From: BCD1 sp965230565
GTDB taxonomy: Bacteria; Bacteroidota; Bacteroidia; Chitinophagales; Saprospiraceae
Direction of reading: 5' to 3'
Length of the DNA stretch: 64,000 bases
NCBI GenBank assembly: GCA_965230565.1
Contig: CBDDLH010000012.1
Location: 558,001-622,000, forward strand
Each line of letters opens with the position of its first letter. Within the stretch, counting starts at the first letter, position 1. Positions 51,657-61,210 of the stretch are shown here, piece by piece. The notes below the pieces were generated by a model. It ran no database searches and was not told the origin of the DNA. It saw only the letters and a list, made by a program, of their open reading frames with translations. Both the position numbers and the translations under genes were made by a program.

Positions 51657-52012
51657 CAATTTCGATTTTTTTAACCATAGTGAGCCAGTCACTCCTGTTA
51701 AAGAGGGGGAAAGGCTCAATTGTTGATACAACCGGAAGATGGAAAGGTCTAATTGTTTGCCGAAACCAGTCAAGGTCGGTAAAATCATGGGATATCGGTT
51801 TTTATGGATGTATTGTACAGCTGCCAGACAGATTAATACCGAAGTATGGAACTGTTCTGTAAAATAAGATGCAAATTAATTAATAATTGCCAATACTGCT
51901 ACCTAAAAGGAGGGATTTGAAGGAAAATGACAATTTTGAAGACATTTGGACTTTTAGATTATTGGACTTTTGGACGGAGTGATGGTGAACTTTTGAGGAA
52001 GTCAAGGGGTGC

Positions 52013-52216
52013 GGCCAACGGCTTACGGTTGACGATAGACGGCGAGAACAAGGGTTACACTGGAGTGGATAGGACACTGGTTTGAACGGATTAAACGGAT
52101 TGGGCTCTGATATTATCTTTTAAGGCAGTGGGCGATGTGGCCAACGGCTTACGGTTGACGATAGACGGTGAGAACAGGAGTTGCACTGGAGAGGAAGGAA
52201 CACCGGTTTGAACGGA
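52013..52216. repeat. Pair of 78-base direct repeats, 126 bases apart
   Basis: Copy 1 is 52013-52090 and copy 2 is 52139-52216. Both start GGCCAACGGCTTACGGTTGA and end GGTTTGAACGGA. About 69 of 78 positions agree by eye, with no gaps. The 48 bases between them are not repeated. Confidence 0.85.
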
Positions 52217-52455
52217 GGAAATGAATTATAGCGGAAAAATCAGTTTAAATCAGTTCAATCCGTTCGGACCCGTGTTCCATTTTTAACTCAAGGTGAAGAA
52301 GTAACATTCCTTTCAGATGTAATATTTGTTGCATAAATCGCTGACCTTCTGAAATGTCACCTACTAAAAAAAATGTTACTTTTGAAGGGTAACCCGCTAT
52401 AACCTATCCGTTCCGAACGAAAACCGAGTAATTTCTACACAACCAACTTTTGCTT

Positions 52456-55400
52456 ATGAACAAGAAATACTTTTTACTGCTGTTCGTCCTTTTTACTGCT
52501 AACTTTAGTTTCGCCCAGGAGGTTTATGATGAATGTGATGGTGCCATAGCTCTTGGAGAAGCTCCTTCCTGTCCGGAAGCTGTTTTCACGAATGTCGATG
52601 CTACCACGAGCACCATTTATTCCACTCCCGATTTTGAGATTCCTTCCTGTTGGGATGATGTAGGCAATGATGTCTGGGCATCTTTTACGGTACCTGCAGA
52701 TGGGTCGTATGTGGATTTTCAAATATCCGTTAACGGGACTGCTGACGGACCGAACATGGATCCGTTGTTTCAACCGAGGGTAGCTTTGTACCGGGGAGAA
52801 TGCTCTTTAGACGGGATGGTTGAGCTTGCCTGTGAAGAAGCTAATATCGGGAGTGGATCAGTATCATTGGATATCGAAGGACTTACTCCCGGGGAAGTAT
52901 ATTTCTTGAGAATGAGTACCTATTCTGCCACCGCCACACCCAATGACGGGGATTTTATGGTTTGTGTAGATACTATTCCCGCCAGCGTGATCGAGGCATC
53001 TGCCAGCCCGATGACACTTTGTAATGCACAGGAATTAACACAACTCAATGCAGAATCTACCGGTGGCGATCTCGCTTTTTATGCCTGGTCCCCTTCCGGA
53101 TTGGTTACAGATCCGTCTATCGCCAATCCACTGGCTTTCCCATTTGAAACAACAACGTTTACGATCACAGCTTTTGAGTTGGGACTTAACCTGGTCGAGA
53201 ACGGAGATTTTGAATCCGGCAATGTTGGCTTTACCTCAGAATACGATAATGTTGATGGCGACCTGAGCGGCCTTTGCCAGGGTTGTTACAACATCAATGA
53301 TATGACGCCTTCCTTATGGACGCAATGTGCCCCTATTGATGGCAATATGATGGTCGTGAATGGCGCACCCGAGGCCGATGTAAATTTATGGTGCCAGGAA
53401 GTTGATGTGATTCCCGGTGCGGATTATTTTTTCTCTTTTGATGTACAAACGATCAATTCCCCTGCCCCGGAATTACAGTTGAGTGTGGATGGGAATCTGA
53501 TAGGCAACAGTCTTTTTGGAAGCTGGCAGTGTAATGTGTTACAGTTTTTCGAAACGATCACGGTCGGAGCCAACAGTACGGTTGAAATATGTATCGTCAA
53601 CCAGAGTATTTCGGCGGGAGGTAATGATTTTGGTTTGGATAATATCAACTTCAGTACTTATACCGAGCAAATGGACTCGGTAACTGTGGAAGTTTCCAAC
53701 CTGACTTCACAATTGGCTAATGTTACAGCAGACGGTTGTCAGGCCGGTTGTTCTGGTAGTGCAGAGGTGATTGCCAGCGGGGGAATCGGATCATTGAGTT
53801 ATGCATGGTCGAATGGACAAAGCACTCCTGAGGTAAGTAATCTTTGTCCGGGACCGAATACGGTTACCGTTACTGATGAAGCTGGATGTACGGTCGTGCA
53901 GGAGGTGAATATTCAACCTCCCCAGTTTACTGTTTCCGTGGTTTCTCTTGGAAATCCATGCGAAGCGAGTACCATAGGAAGCGCCCAGGTTATTGTTTCG
54001 GGAGGTACAGAACCTTACACTTATTTGTGGGATAATGGAGAGACAACTGAGGTGGCAGTAAATCTTTCGGAAGGCACTCATACGGTCACGGTCACTGATG
54101 CTACGGATTGTGAAGCAATTGGAGAAGTGGAGATCGTATTACTACCTGATGGCTTTTCTGTTGAAATTGTTGCCAGTGAAGATACACTTTGTGCCGGAGA
54201 AAGTGTGCAATTAACAGCTATAAGCGAAGGGGCTGATGAAATTTTGTGGAGCACAGGAGCTACAGGAAGTGAAGTTACTTTTTCCCCGGGATCAACAGTT
54301 TATTATGAAGTGACTGCAAAGCGCCTGGGTGACAATATCATTGAGAACGGAGATTTCAGTGCCGGCAATGCAGGGTTTATCAGTGATTATGACGATGCTA
54401 TCGGTTTGGGACTGGGCGGAGCCTGGGGCCCATTGTCGCTGGAAGGAACTTATGCGGTTACCAATGACCCATCTTCCGTTCATACTAACTTCATTGGTTG
54501 CGGAGACCATACTTCAGGGACAGGCAATATGATGGTGGTCAATGGTTCAGGAGTAGCCAATCTACCGGTTTGGTGCCAAACAGTTACTGTTGATCCGGCG
54601 TTGACTTATCAATTTTCCGCGTGGGTGACTTCTGTTGTGGCCAATAATCCTGCGGTATTGCAATTTTCCATTAACGATAATCTGCTTGGAAGCCCGTTCG
54701 AAGCCGAATTTACCACTTGCGAATGGACCAATTTTTTCGAAATATGGGAAGCAAATGGAGCCACTTCAGCTGAAATTTGTATCGTCAATCAAAATACGGG
54801 TGTTGCCGGAAATGATTTTGCTTTAGATGATATTGAACTGGTGCCTGTCTGTGTTGCCACTGCAGGAATTACCATCCAGGTCAGCGACCTGGAGGCATTT
54901 ACGACGAATATAGAACCTGTTTCCTGTGAGACGAACTTTGGATCGGCCGTGGCTTTAGCTATTAATGGGATGGATCCATACACGTATTTATGGTCAAATG
55001 GAGAAACCACCGCAGAGGTCAATAATTTTGAAGCGGGGACTTATACGGTTACCATTACTGATGCCTTTGGATGTACAGCGCAAGCTTCTGCTGTAATTGA
55101 GCCGGGACCATTTGTCGTAATTGATGAGGTGATAACTACTCCCGTAACTTGCGGGCCCATTTCAGGGGACGTAATTACCATAATCCCGGGAAGTGCAGAG
55201 GTGTTCCCCGGCGCTGGTGATGAACCTTTTACTTTCAGTCTGGATGGGGGCACGACTTTTCAGGACAGTCCTGTTTTCGAAAATCTTGATCCGGGACTTT
55301 ACATTGCAACAATCCGGGATGACAATGGCTGTCTGGCCCAGATGGAATTTGAGATTGCAGATGTGGAATTGCCAACCGTACAAATCGTTACCGATGGAGA

Positions 55401-55851
55401 ATTCAATCTTTGCGACGGAGGAAGCATTGATTTGAGCCTTGAAACTACCGGAAATATCGTAAGTTACCTTTGGTCCAATGATGAAACAACTCCCGAGATC
55501 ACCTATTCCGAAAGCGGGTTGATCGATATTACTGTCACGGATGACAATGGCTGTGCGGCTTTTTACAGTATAGAAATCGAGGATTGTATAGATTATCGTA
55601 TTCCTAATGTTTTTACACCTAATGGAGATGAATACAACGATGTGTTCAAGGTGTATTCATCCGGAGGAATAGTCGTCAAACGCATGCAAATATTCAACCG
55701 TTGGGGGAACCTTGTGCACGACAGCACTGAACCCTGGAACGGAGATTACAAAGGCGAGCCTCATCAGGCGGATGTATTGATCTATATTATTGTGCTGGAA
55801 ACTGCTGAAGGGGAAGTTGTGGAAAATGGAGAGGTGACGTTGTTGCGATAA
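52456..55851 (+). CDS. T9SS type B secreted protein with duplicated sandwich domains and SprB-like repeats
   Basis: A protein of about 1131 aa from ATG 52456. Signal peptide at about 1-22 (ending NFSFAQ). Residues about 25-175 form a sandwich domain (ECDGAIALGEAPSC, WASFTVPADGSYVDF). Two copies of a carbohydrate-binding-like domain follow (about 250-400 and 625-800), each opening NGDF-x2-GN-x-GF and closing CIVNQ then NDFGLDNI or NDFALDDI. SprB-like repeats with SYAWSNGQST, TYLWDNGETT and TYLWSNGETT lie between and after them. The last 90 residues are the type B domain (IPNVFTPNGDEYNDVF, QIFNRWGNLVHD). It is a surface protein, possibly sugar-binding. The neighbours downstream are also cargos. 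Confidence 0.92.
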   Translation: MNKKYFLLLFVLFTANFSFAQEVYDECDGAIALGEAPSCPEAVFTNVDATTSTIYSTPDFEIPSCWDDVGNDVWASFTVPADGSYVDFQISVNGTADGPNMDPLFQPRVALYRGECSLDGMVELACEEANIGSGSVSLDIEGLTPGEVYFLRMSTYSATATPNDGDFMVCVDTIPASVIEASASPMTLCNAQELTQLNAESTGGDLAFYAWSPSGLVTDPSIANPLAFPFETTTFTITAFELGLNLVENGDFESGNVGFTSEYDNVDGDLSGLCQGCYNINDMTPSLWTQCAPIDGNMMVVNGAPEADVNLWCQEVDVIPGADYFFSFDVQTINSPAPELQLSVDGNLIGNSLFGSWQCNVLQFFETITVGANSTVEICIVNQSISAGGNDFGLDNINFSTYTEQMDSVTVEVSNLTSQLANVTADGCQAGCSGSAEVIASGGIGSLSYAWSNGQSTPEVSNLCPGPNTVTVTDEAGCTVVQEVNIQPPQFTVSVVSLGNPCEASTIGSAQVIVSGGTEPYTYLWDNGETTEVAVNLSEGTHTVTVTDATDCEAIGEVEIVLLPDGFSVEIVASEDTLCAGESVQLTAISEGADEILWSTGATGSEVTFSPGSTVYYEVTAKRLGDNIIENGDFSAGNAGFISDYDDAIGLGLGGAWGPLSLEGTYAVTNDPSSVHTNFIGCGDHTSGTGNMMVVNGSGVANLPVWCQTVTVDPALTYQFSAWVTSVVANNPAVLQFSINDNLLGSPFEAEFTTCEWTNFFEIWEANGATSAEICIVNQNTGVAGNDFALDDIELVPVCVATAGITIQVSDLEAFTTNIEPVSCETNFGSAVALAINGMDPYTYLWSNGETTAEVNNFEAGTYTVTITDAFGCTAQASAVIEPGPFVVIDEVITTPVTCGPISGDVITIIPGSAEVFPGAGDEPFTFSLDGGTTFQDSPVFENLDPGLYIATIRDDNGCLAQMEFEIADVELPTVQIVTDGEFNLCDGGSIDLSLETTGNIVSYLWSNDETTPEITYSESGLIDITVTDDNGCAAFYSIEIEDCIDYRIPNVFTPNGDEYNDVFKVYSSGGIVVKRMQIFNRWGNLVHDSTEPWNGDYKGEPHQADVLIYIIVLETAEGEVVENGEVTLLR

Positions 55852-55955
55852 TTATGAAAAGTGTAAACACATAGGCACATAGTTCAGAATAGCTGCTTTT
55901 TCTCTTGTGAACTATGCGTCTTTAAAAAACATGACTTTGAAATTTCTAATGGAAT

Positions 55956-57923
55956 ATGCTTCGCATTTTTAGCATAGGGATATTTCTTTGGTGTTTTAAT
56001 CTTGTGTTACCCGCACAACAGTTTACCTGTTCGGGTGATCTGATTCTGGCTGTTTCCCCCGATGCGGATTTAAGTGATTTCTACAACATTGTTATAGACG
56101 GAAATCCCGGAGCAGTTTTGTCTTTTGATCAGTTTTCCAATAATCCAGGCCCTTACCTTAATGCCATCGGGTATCGTCGGACGGATAATTTTGTTTATGG
56201 AATAGCTCCTAATTCTCATGATTTGTTCCGACTGGATGCTTTTGGCAATGTTACCTTTTTACATCATTTTAATTCTTTTGATGATCTGAAAAGTTATAAT
56301 GCCGGAGCCGTTACTCCAGATGGTAAATATCTGGTAGTCTTGAGTGGCCAGGCGACCAGTGCTCCATTTCGAAGTTTGGAAATCATTTTGATAGATCTCG
56401 AATCTGCGAACTATGAAACGACGGTTACTCCATTAACCACCATATCAGGAAATGCAGTTTACAGCCTCGATATTGCCTTTGATCCTTATACAGGGGAGCT
56501 ATACGGATTTGACGGAAATAATGGCCGACTGCTGACCATTCAGTTGTTTAGCGGTCAGGTGGATGATGTGACCTTCCCTGCCACCGGGAACATAAGCATC
56601 ATGGCGGCTCTTTTTTTCGATGCCTTTGGAGAATTGTATGGTTATGCGAAACATTTAGGTCAGCCCGGCATCAAAGCCTTTTATCACATTGACAAAAATA
56701 CAGGAGTACAGCAGTTTTTGCTGGAGGGCCCTCTGGCATCTGCTTCGGATGGTTGCAGCTGTCCATATCGGGTAGCATTATTAAAATCGGTTGAACCACA
56801 GGTTACTGGTGCTTGTACGGAGGTAGTTTATCAGTTTGAAGTAGCCAATGCTTCCGGAATAACCCAGACATTTGTCAAGTTCAGTGATGAATTACCCGAA
56901 GGTTTTCGGGCCGTAGAAGTCTTTGGGAATACCTTTGGCGGGCAGGTGACGGGGCTAGGTACCAGCAGTTTTCAGATCAGCGATTTGACCATTCCGCCCG
57001 GTATCGATACCTTTTATGTCCGGGTGGAGATAGGAAATGTTGCACCAGGAATATATAAGAACATGGCACGGCTGGCAAATTTGTCTTTTGAAATTGGTAG
57101 CGTCGAATATTCAGACGATCCCAATACGCTGGCTTTGAATGATTCCACCGCCGTTAAGATTCTCGAAACAGATATTGATGTTTTCGACCAGGAACTTCAG
57201 TTATGCCCCGGAGATACGCTTTTGCTGAATGGGACCATTGGCCAGTTTATTTACGAATATACCTGGTCAAATGGTGCAATCGGCCCGGTCCTTGAAGTTA
57301 CGGAAGGTGGCGTTTATGAATTGTATGCGTATAATGATTGTGAACCCAAAACCATCACTTTTTTTGTGGAGGAAGTTTCAACCGGATTGGCTTTTGATCT
57401 GGGACCGGACTTTTCATTGGCCCTTGGAGATATGATAGTTCTTGACCCGGAACTGGTGGATGACACAGGGTTGTTTTACAGCTGGTCTTCTTCAGGTAAT
57501 GCAACTATACTCTGTGATAATTGCCCGGCCCTCACCATTGCTCCTTTTCAAAATACCACCTATTATTTAGCTGTAACCGATCAAAATGGGTGCTCCTACC
57601 TGGACAGCATTCAAGTGAGGGTTGAGAAAAACTATCAGATATATGTTCCTAATGGGTTTTCTCCAAATAATGATGGTGTCAATGATTCTTTCAGGCCTTT
57701 CGGCAAAACGGGCATCATGGTGGAACAATTCCAGGTGTTTGATCGATGGGGAGGTTTGATGTACAATGTTGAGTCCATTCCTCTTGGGAATGATTTTCCG
57801 GGTTGGAATGGAAGGTCAAATGGGGCACTTGTAGCTAGAGGAGTTTATGTATGGAGAGCTCGTGTTCGTTTTGCGGACGGGTTTGTAAGGGAGTTTACGG
57901 GTGGTGTGACAGTGGTTTTTTGA
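55956..57923 (+). CDS. T9SS type B secreted protein
   Basis: A 655-aa protein. Signal peptide at about 1-20 (ending LPAQQ). Residues about 25-275 look like a propeller-type repeat region (AIGYRRTDNFVYGIAPNSHD, YLVVLSGQATSA, LYGFDGNNGRLLTI). Residues about 280-410 are a DUF11-like conserved-repeat domain (ACTEVVYQFEVANASGI). Ig/PKD-like segments follow (FIYEYTWSNGAIGPVLEV). The last 90 residues are the type B domain (IYVPNGFSPNNDGVNDSF, FQVFDRWGGLMY, GGVTVVF). It lies 104 bases after the previous cargo gene, separated by a short CATAGTTCA/TGAACTATG dyad (55878-55886 with 55908-55916). Ligand unknown. Confidence 0.9.
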   Translation: MLRIFSIGIFLWCFNLVLPAQQFTCSGDLILAVSPDADLSDFYNIVIDGNPGAVLSFDQFSNNPGPYLNAIGYRRTDNFVYGIAPNSHDLFRLDAFGNVTFLHHFNSFDDLKSYNAGAVTPDGKYLVVLSGQATSAPFRSLEIILIDLESANYETTVTPLTTISGNAVYSLDIAFDPYTGELYGFDGNNGRLLTIQLFSGQVDDVTFPATGNISIMAALFFDAFGELYGYAKHLGQPGIKAFYHIDKNTGVQQFLLEGPLASASDGCSCPYRVALLKSVEPQVTGACTEVVYQFEVANASGITQTFVKFSDELPEGFRAVEVFGNTFGGQVTGLGTSSFQISDLTIPPGIDTFYVRVEIGNVAPGIYKNMARLANLSFEIGSVEYSDDPNTLALNDSTAVKILETDIDVFDQELQLCPGDTLLLNGTIGQFIYEYTWSNGAIGPVLEVTEGGVYELYAYNDCEPKTITFFVEEVSTGLAFDLGPDFSLALGDMIVLDPELVDDTGLFYSWSSSGNATILCDNCPALTIAPFQNTTYYLAVTDQNGCSYLDSIQVRVEKNYQIYVPNGFSPNNDGVNDSFRPFGKTGIMVEQFQVFDRWGGLMYNVESIPLGNDFPGWNGRSNGALVARGVYVWRARVRFADGFVREFTGGVTVVF

Positions 57924-58180
57924 TGCCTTTTGTTTTATATTTTACACCTGGTTACTGCGTCTGCAGGCAGGTTCTGCGGTTGGATATTTTGCTGTTCCGC
58001 CACGTATTAAATGAATGAAATTTCCCCAAAAAGGTAGAAATTTGAATGAAGAATTTGTAAGGACCTAGACAGAACCGCAGAACCGCAGAATGTCCAATTT
58101 AAAATGTAGAAGTAGTTAAAAAACGTGCTGGTTTTTGGCCCGAAAAATGGTAAATTTGACATTCGCCAAAATCTCTTGCC
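57924..58180. repeat. Intergenic region with dispersed repeat text
   Basis: This 257-base gap contains GTTACTGCGTCTGCAGGCAGG (57952-57972, in part) and the AGAACCGC stutter (58073-58088), which repeats the CCGCAGAA theme. No gene, terminator or clear promoter was seen. Confidence 0.45.
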
Positions 58181-59743
58181 ATGTTCGGAAAAATGCTGCG
58201 CTCTTTAACTTTTATTAGTTTCCTTTTCGTTTTAAACCTGCCAGCCCAAAATATTTTTATCAGCGCTGTTTCCAGTCCCAATGAGCCTTGCATTAAAATG
58301 GATCCCAATCAGCCCAATGTTCTATTGGCCGCCACCAATATCAACAACCTTTACGTAAGCCTGGATACAGGTCATACCTGGACTCATCAATACCTTTCGT
58401 CAACATATGGTGTTTGGGGCGATCCGGTTATTGATGTCGATACTGCCGGGCATTTTTATTTTTTCCATTTGTCCAATCCATCCGATGGCAACTGGATAGA
58501 CAGGATCGTTTGTCAGAAATCCACCGATAACGGAAGTACCTGGTCCAATGGCAGCTTTATGGGTTTGAATGGAACCAAAGCACAGGATAAGGAGTGGAGC
58601 ATCATAGACCGGAACAATAATAATATTTATGTCACCTGGACACAGTTTGATGATTATGGAAGCACCAGTAGTGCAGATAGCAGTCTGATCCTATTCTCAA
58701 AATCCACAGATGCCGGGGAGACCTGGTCGGAGGCGAAAAGGATTAACAAGGTAGCGGGTAATTGCATCGACAGTGACGACACTGTAGAAGGGGCAGTTCC
58801 CGCTTTAGGACCAAACGGCGAAATCTATGTCGCCTGGGCAGGCCCTTCAGGGCTTGTGTTTAATCGCTCAACAGATCAGGGCGAGACCTGGCTGGAAGAA
58901 GAGATCTTTATCGATGCTTTTCCCGGAGGATGGGATTATTCCGTGCCGGGAATCTATCGTTGCAATGGACTCCCTGTGACCAAATGTGACCTGAGCGGAG
59001 GACCTGATCATGGAACCATTTACGTCAACTGGACGGACCAGCGGAATGGTACTGATGATACGGATGTTTGGCTGGTCAGATCAACCGATGGTGGTAATAC
59101 ATGGAGTGATCCCATCCGGGTCAATGATGATGAACCGGGAAGCCACCAGTTCTTTTCCTGGATGGATATCGATCAGACCAACGGGAATCTGTTCTTCGTT
59201 TTCTATGATCGCCGCAACTATTCTGATAATCTTACTGATGTATACATCGCTTACTCCCTGGATGGCGGAGAAACCTTTACCAATAAGCAGATCAGTGAAT
59301 TCCCATTTATGCCCAATCCGGGTGTTTTTTTTGGAGATTACACCAACATCCAGGCACATAACAATATTGTCCGTCCCATTTGGACCCGGCTAGCTAACGG
59401 GACACTAACCGTATGGACAGATGTGACACCGTTTGATGTAACTACCGAAATTGCTGAACCATCTGTTGATGGTCAGATCGATGAATTAAACCAATTCCCT
59501 AATCCGGCAACCGGTCTGTTTTATATTTCCTTCAAATTACATAAAAGCAGCCTGGTTAACTTGAAACTGTATAATGCCAATGGCAGGGAGGTCGAGGCTA
59601 TTTTGGAACAAAAGCAGTTGGGATTAGGGAAACATATTATCCCAATAAACCCGCAAGAACTTCATTTGGAAAGCGGAATTTATTACCCGCGTCTTTTTGT
59701 GAATGGGACGGTAAAAACCTTGAAGACGATTGTGGTGGAATGA
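58181..59743 (+). CDS. T9SS type A secreted BNR/Asp-box protein
   Basis: A 520-aa protein. Signal peptide at about 1-23 (ending NLPAQ). Six Asp-box motifs mark a sialidase-like propeller: SLDTGHTW, STDNGSTW, STDAGETW, STDQGETW, STDGGNTW and SLDGGETF. The arginine triad and Tyr/Glu pair of true sialidases were not found, so it is probably a binding or structural propeller rather than a sialidase. The last 80 residues are a type A T9SS domain (NQFPNPATGLFYISF to TLKTIVVE). A start at Met5 (58193) would also give a good signal. It is the last of three cargo genes in a row and the only one of them with a type A signal. Confidence 0.88.
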   Translation: MFGKMLRSLTFISFLFVLNLPAQNIFISAVSSPNEPCIKMDPNQPNVLLAATNINNLYVSLDTGHTWTHQYLSSTYGVWGDPVIDVDTAGHFYFFHLSNPSDGNWIDRIVCQKSTDNGSTWSNGSFMGLNGTKAQDKEWSIIDRNNNNIYVTWTQFDDYGSTSSADSSLILFSKSTDAGETWSEAKRINKVAGNCIDSDDTVEGAVPALGPNGEIYVAWAGPSGLVFNRSTDQGETWLEEEIFIDAFPGGWDYSVPGIYRCNGLPVTKCDLSGGPDHGTIYVNWTDQRNGTDDTDVWLVRSTDGGNTWSDPIRVNDDEPGSHQFFSWMDIDQTNGNLFFVFYDRRNYSDNLTDVYIAYSLDGGETFTNKQISEFPFMPNPGVFFGDYTNIQAHNNIVRPIWTRLANGTLTVWTDVTPFDVTTEIAEPSVDGQIDELNQFPNPATGLFYISFKLHKSSLVNLKLYNANGREVEAILEQKQLGLGKHIIPINPQELHLESGIYYPRLFVNGTVKTLKTIVVE

Positions 59744-59861
59744 AATAATTAGTTCAAAGCGTTCAAGATGTTTAAAGGGTTCCAATGGTTTCTGATGCTT
59801 CAGAAATAGTCTGTTTGACCAAGTTAAACTAAGCTTTCAGCAGTTAACTAAAATCACGCCT

Positions 59862-59930
59862 GGTGCCATCGGCACCCAATCCGGGTAATTCCCGGCATGG
59901 ATCATGCTTGACTAGGTGCTGTAGGTACCT
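59862..59930. repeat. Cluster of four short hairpins
   Basis: GGTGCC/GGCACC (59862-59867 with 59871-59876), CCGGG/CCCGG (59881-59885 with 59891-59895), GCATG/CATGC (59895-59899 with 59903-59907) and AGGTGC/GTACCT (59914-59919 with 59925-59930) follow each other closely. It resembles the palindromic repeat text of Bacteroidota spacers. Confidence 0.6.
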
Positions 59931-59957
59931 GATCTCCTATGCAGCTACGACTTTTAC

Positions 59958-61103
59958 CTATAAGCGAAACAATCTTTTGAAAAGTGTTTTTGTGAATAAA
60001 AGTATAGGCATGCTTGTTATGATGCTCAGGTCTTCCCGAAAAGAGGTCTCATCATCCAGGAATTTAAGGATAGTTGTGGCTTTGGTTTTTTTGAATAGAC
60101 CAGTAAAAAGTTTTGCTCCGAGATGATTGGCATTGGTCAAAACATCGAGCAAAATAAGATCGTAAAACCAGAATTTATCCCGGCGGGAGAATTTGGACAA
60201 GTCATTTTCCTTTTTCAGAAATTTTAACAGTTTGACTGCCTTTTTTGTGGTACTCATAAAGGTATAACCCGTGCTCGCTTTTGTCCAGCCTCCTGCTGTC
60301 CCAATATTGATGATATGCCTCGAATTGTGTTTTCCAAAGTTATAGGCAGTCATAGGAATGGAACCCTTTTCCGTTTCTTCGATGGTATAATTCGATATGC
60401 CGTGTTTGTCGAGGTATGCCCTTATCTCTTCTTCGTACTCCGATTGTTCCAATAAATTTTCAGAAAACAGCGTGTATTCAAACAGGGCGGTTTTTTTGCT
60501 CATTGGCAGCACATACATAAATCGGGTATTGCCTCGTTGAGGCACCCTGAAATCCATAAAGGTGGCCATGTTTTCATCGAAATATTCTCCTTCGGTTTTT
60601 ACAAACCATCCAAGGAAGTGTTGTTGTAGCAAAGGGTATTTAGTTTGTTTTTCATAATCCTTATTCAGTACAACGCTGTTAAAGACTTTATTGGCGGAGA
60701 ATTGTTCCTGATCAGTGACTACAACTGCGCCATCTCCGGTTTCAGAAATACTCCGGACTTTGCCTTGAATGAAATAGATATTCGGTGATTTATCCAGTGT
60801 TTCCCATATCTGTTTATAAAAATTTTCGCTGCGGACCATTTTATAAACATAGGGCTTGATGTCTAATCGCTGCTCATATCCCGGGCCGCCAAAGAAAATG
60901 TTTGCCCAGGATTTGGTGAGCATTTCATCCCATTGTCCGTTTCCATTTTCCCAGAAGCACCACGTGCGATCGTTGCCTGTCTTTTTTTCAAGATCGATCA
61001 GGGCAATGGACTTGCCATTGAAAAAAGTGTCACTGGCCATCCCTCGTGCCAGGATCAGGCCGGCGGCTCCTGCACCCGAAATAATATAATCAAAATGCTT
61101 CAT
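59958..61103 (-). CDS. crtY: Lycopene beta-cyclase family protein
   Basis: A 381-aa flavoprotein. The dinucleotide-binding motif is ISGAGAAGLILARGM near the N-terminus. DRTWCFWE, the FMDFRVPQ block and AGGWTKASTGYTFM are signatures of CrtY/CrtL-type lycopene cyclases, which close the beta-ionone rings of carotenoids. Length is normal. No other carotenoid gene lies in the window. The upstream neighbour is a divergent TspO-like gene, 107 bases between starts. It ends 214 bases from the previous gene, across a hairpin cluster. Confidence 0.92.
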   Translation of the reverse strand: MKHFDYIISGAGAAGLILARGMASDTFFNGKSIALIDLEKKTGNDRTWCFWENGNGQWDEMLTKSWANIFFGGPGYEQRLDIKPYVYKMVRSENFYKQIWETLDKSPNIYFIQGKVRSISETGDGAVVVTDQEQFSANKVFNSVVLNKDYEKQTKYPLLQQHFLGWFVKTEGEYFDENMATFMDFRVPQRGNTRFMYVLPMSKKTALFEYTLFSENLLEQSEYEEEIRAYLDKHGISNYTIEETEKGSIPMTAYNFGKHNSRHIINIGTAGGWTKASTGYTFMSTTKKAVKLLKFLKKENDLSKFSRRDKFWFYDLILLDVLTNANHLGAKLFTGLFKKTKATTILKFLDDETSFREDLSIITSMPILLFTKTLFKRLFRL

Positions 61104-61148
61104 TGAAAAATATCTTAAGACAACAAATGAACAAGAATGTGGTTAATT

Positions 61149-61156
61149 TAGATTTG
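61149..61156 (+). promoter_or_regulatory. -7 element upstream of the TspO-like gene
   Basis: TAGATTTG matches TAnnTTTG and lies 55 bases before ATG 61211. No TTTG is found 19-21 bases upstream, so only half of the consensus is present. Confidence 0.4.
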
Positions 61157-61210
61157 TAGAAGCAAGTTTTTTTTAGGTAAAGTTGTTTATTTAATTTAAA
61201 ACCATCAGTT

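Larger units (their letters stand above)
51401..52455. other. One-kilobase intergenic region rich in repeats
   Basis: This gap lies between divergent cargo genes and no gene is credible in it. It holds four tandem GAATAYY-type heptamers (51629-51656), a stuttering TTGGACTTTT text (51946-51974), two 78-base direct repeats (52013-52090 and 52139-52216), and text of the AAACGGATT / AATCCGTTC kind on both strands (52081-52100, 52255-52270). A -7 element TACTTTTG at 52377-52384 may drive the 52456 gene; no good -33 precedes it. Confidence 0.6.

Noticed and set aside
58181..59743. Sialidase
   Set aside because: Asp boxes are present but the catalytic Arg triad and Tyr/Glu pair are not seen, so the protein is called a propeller only.
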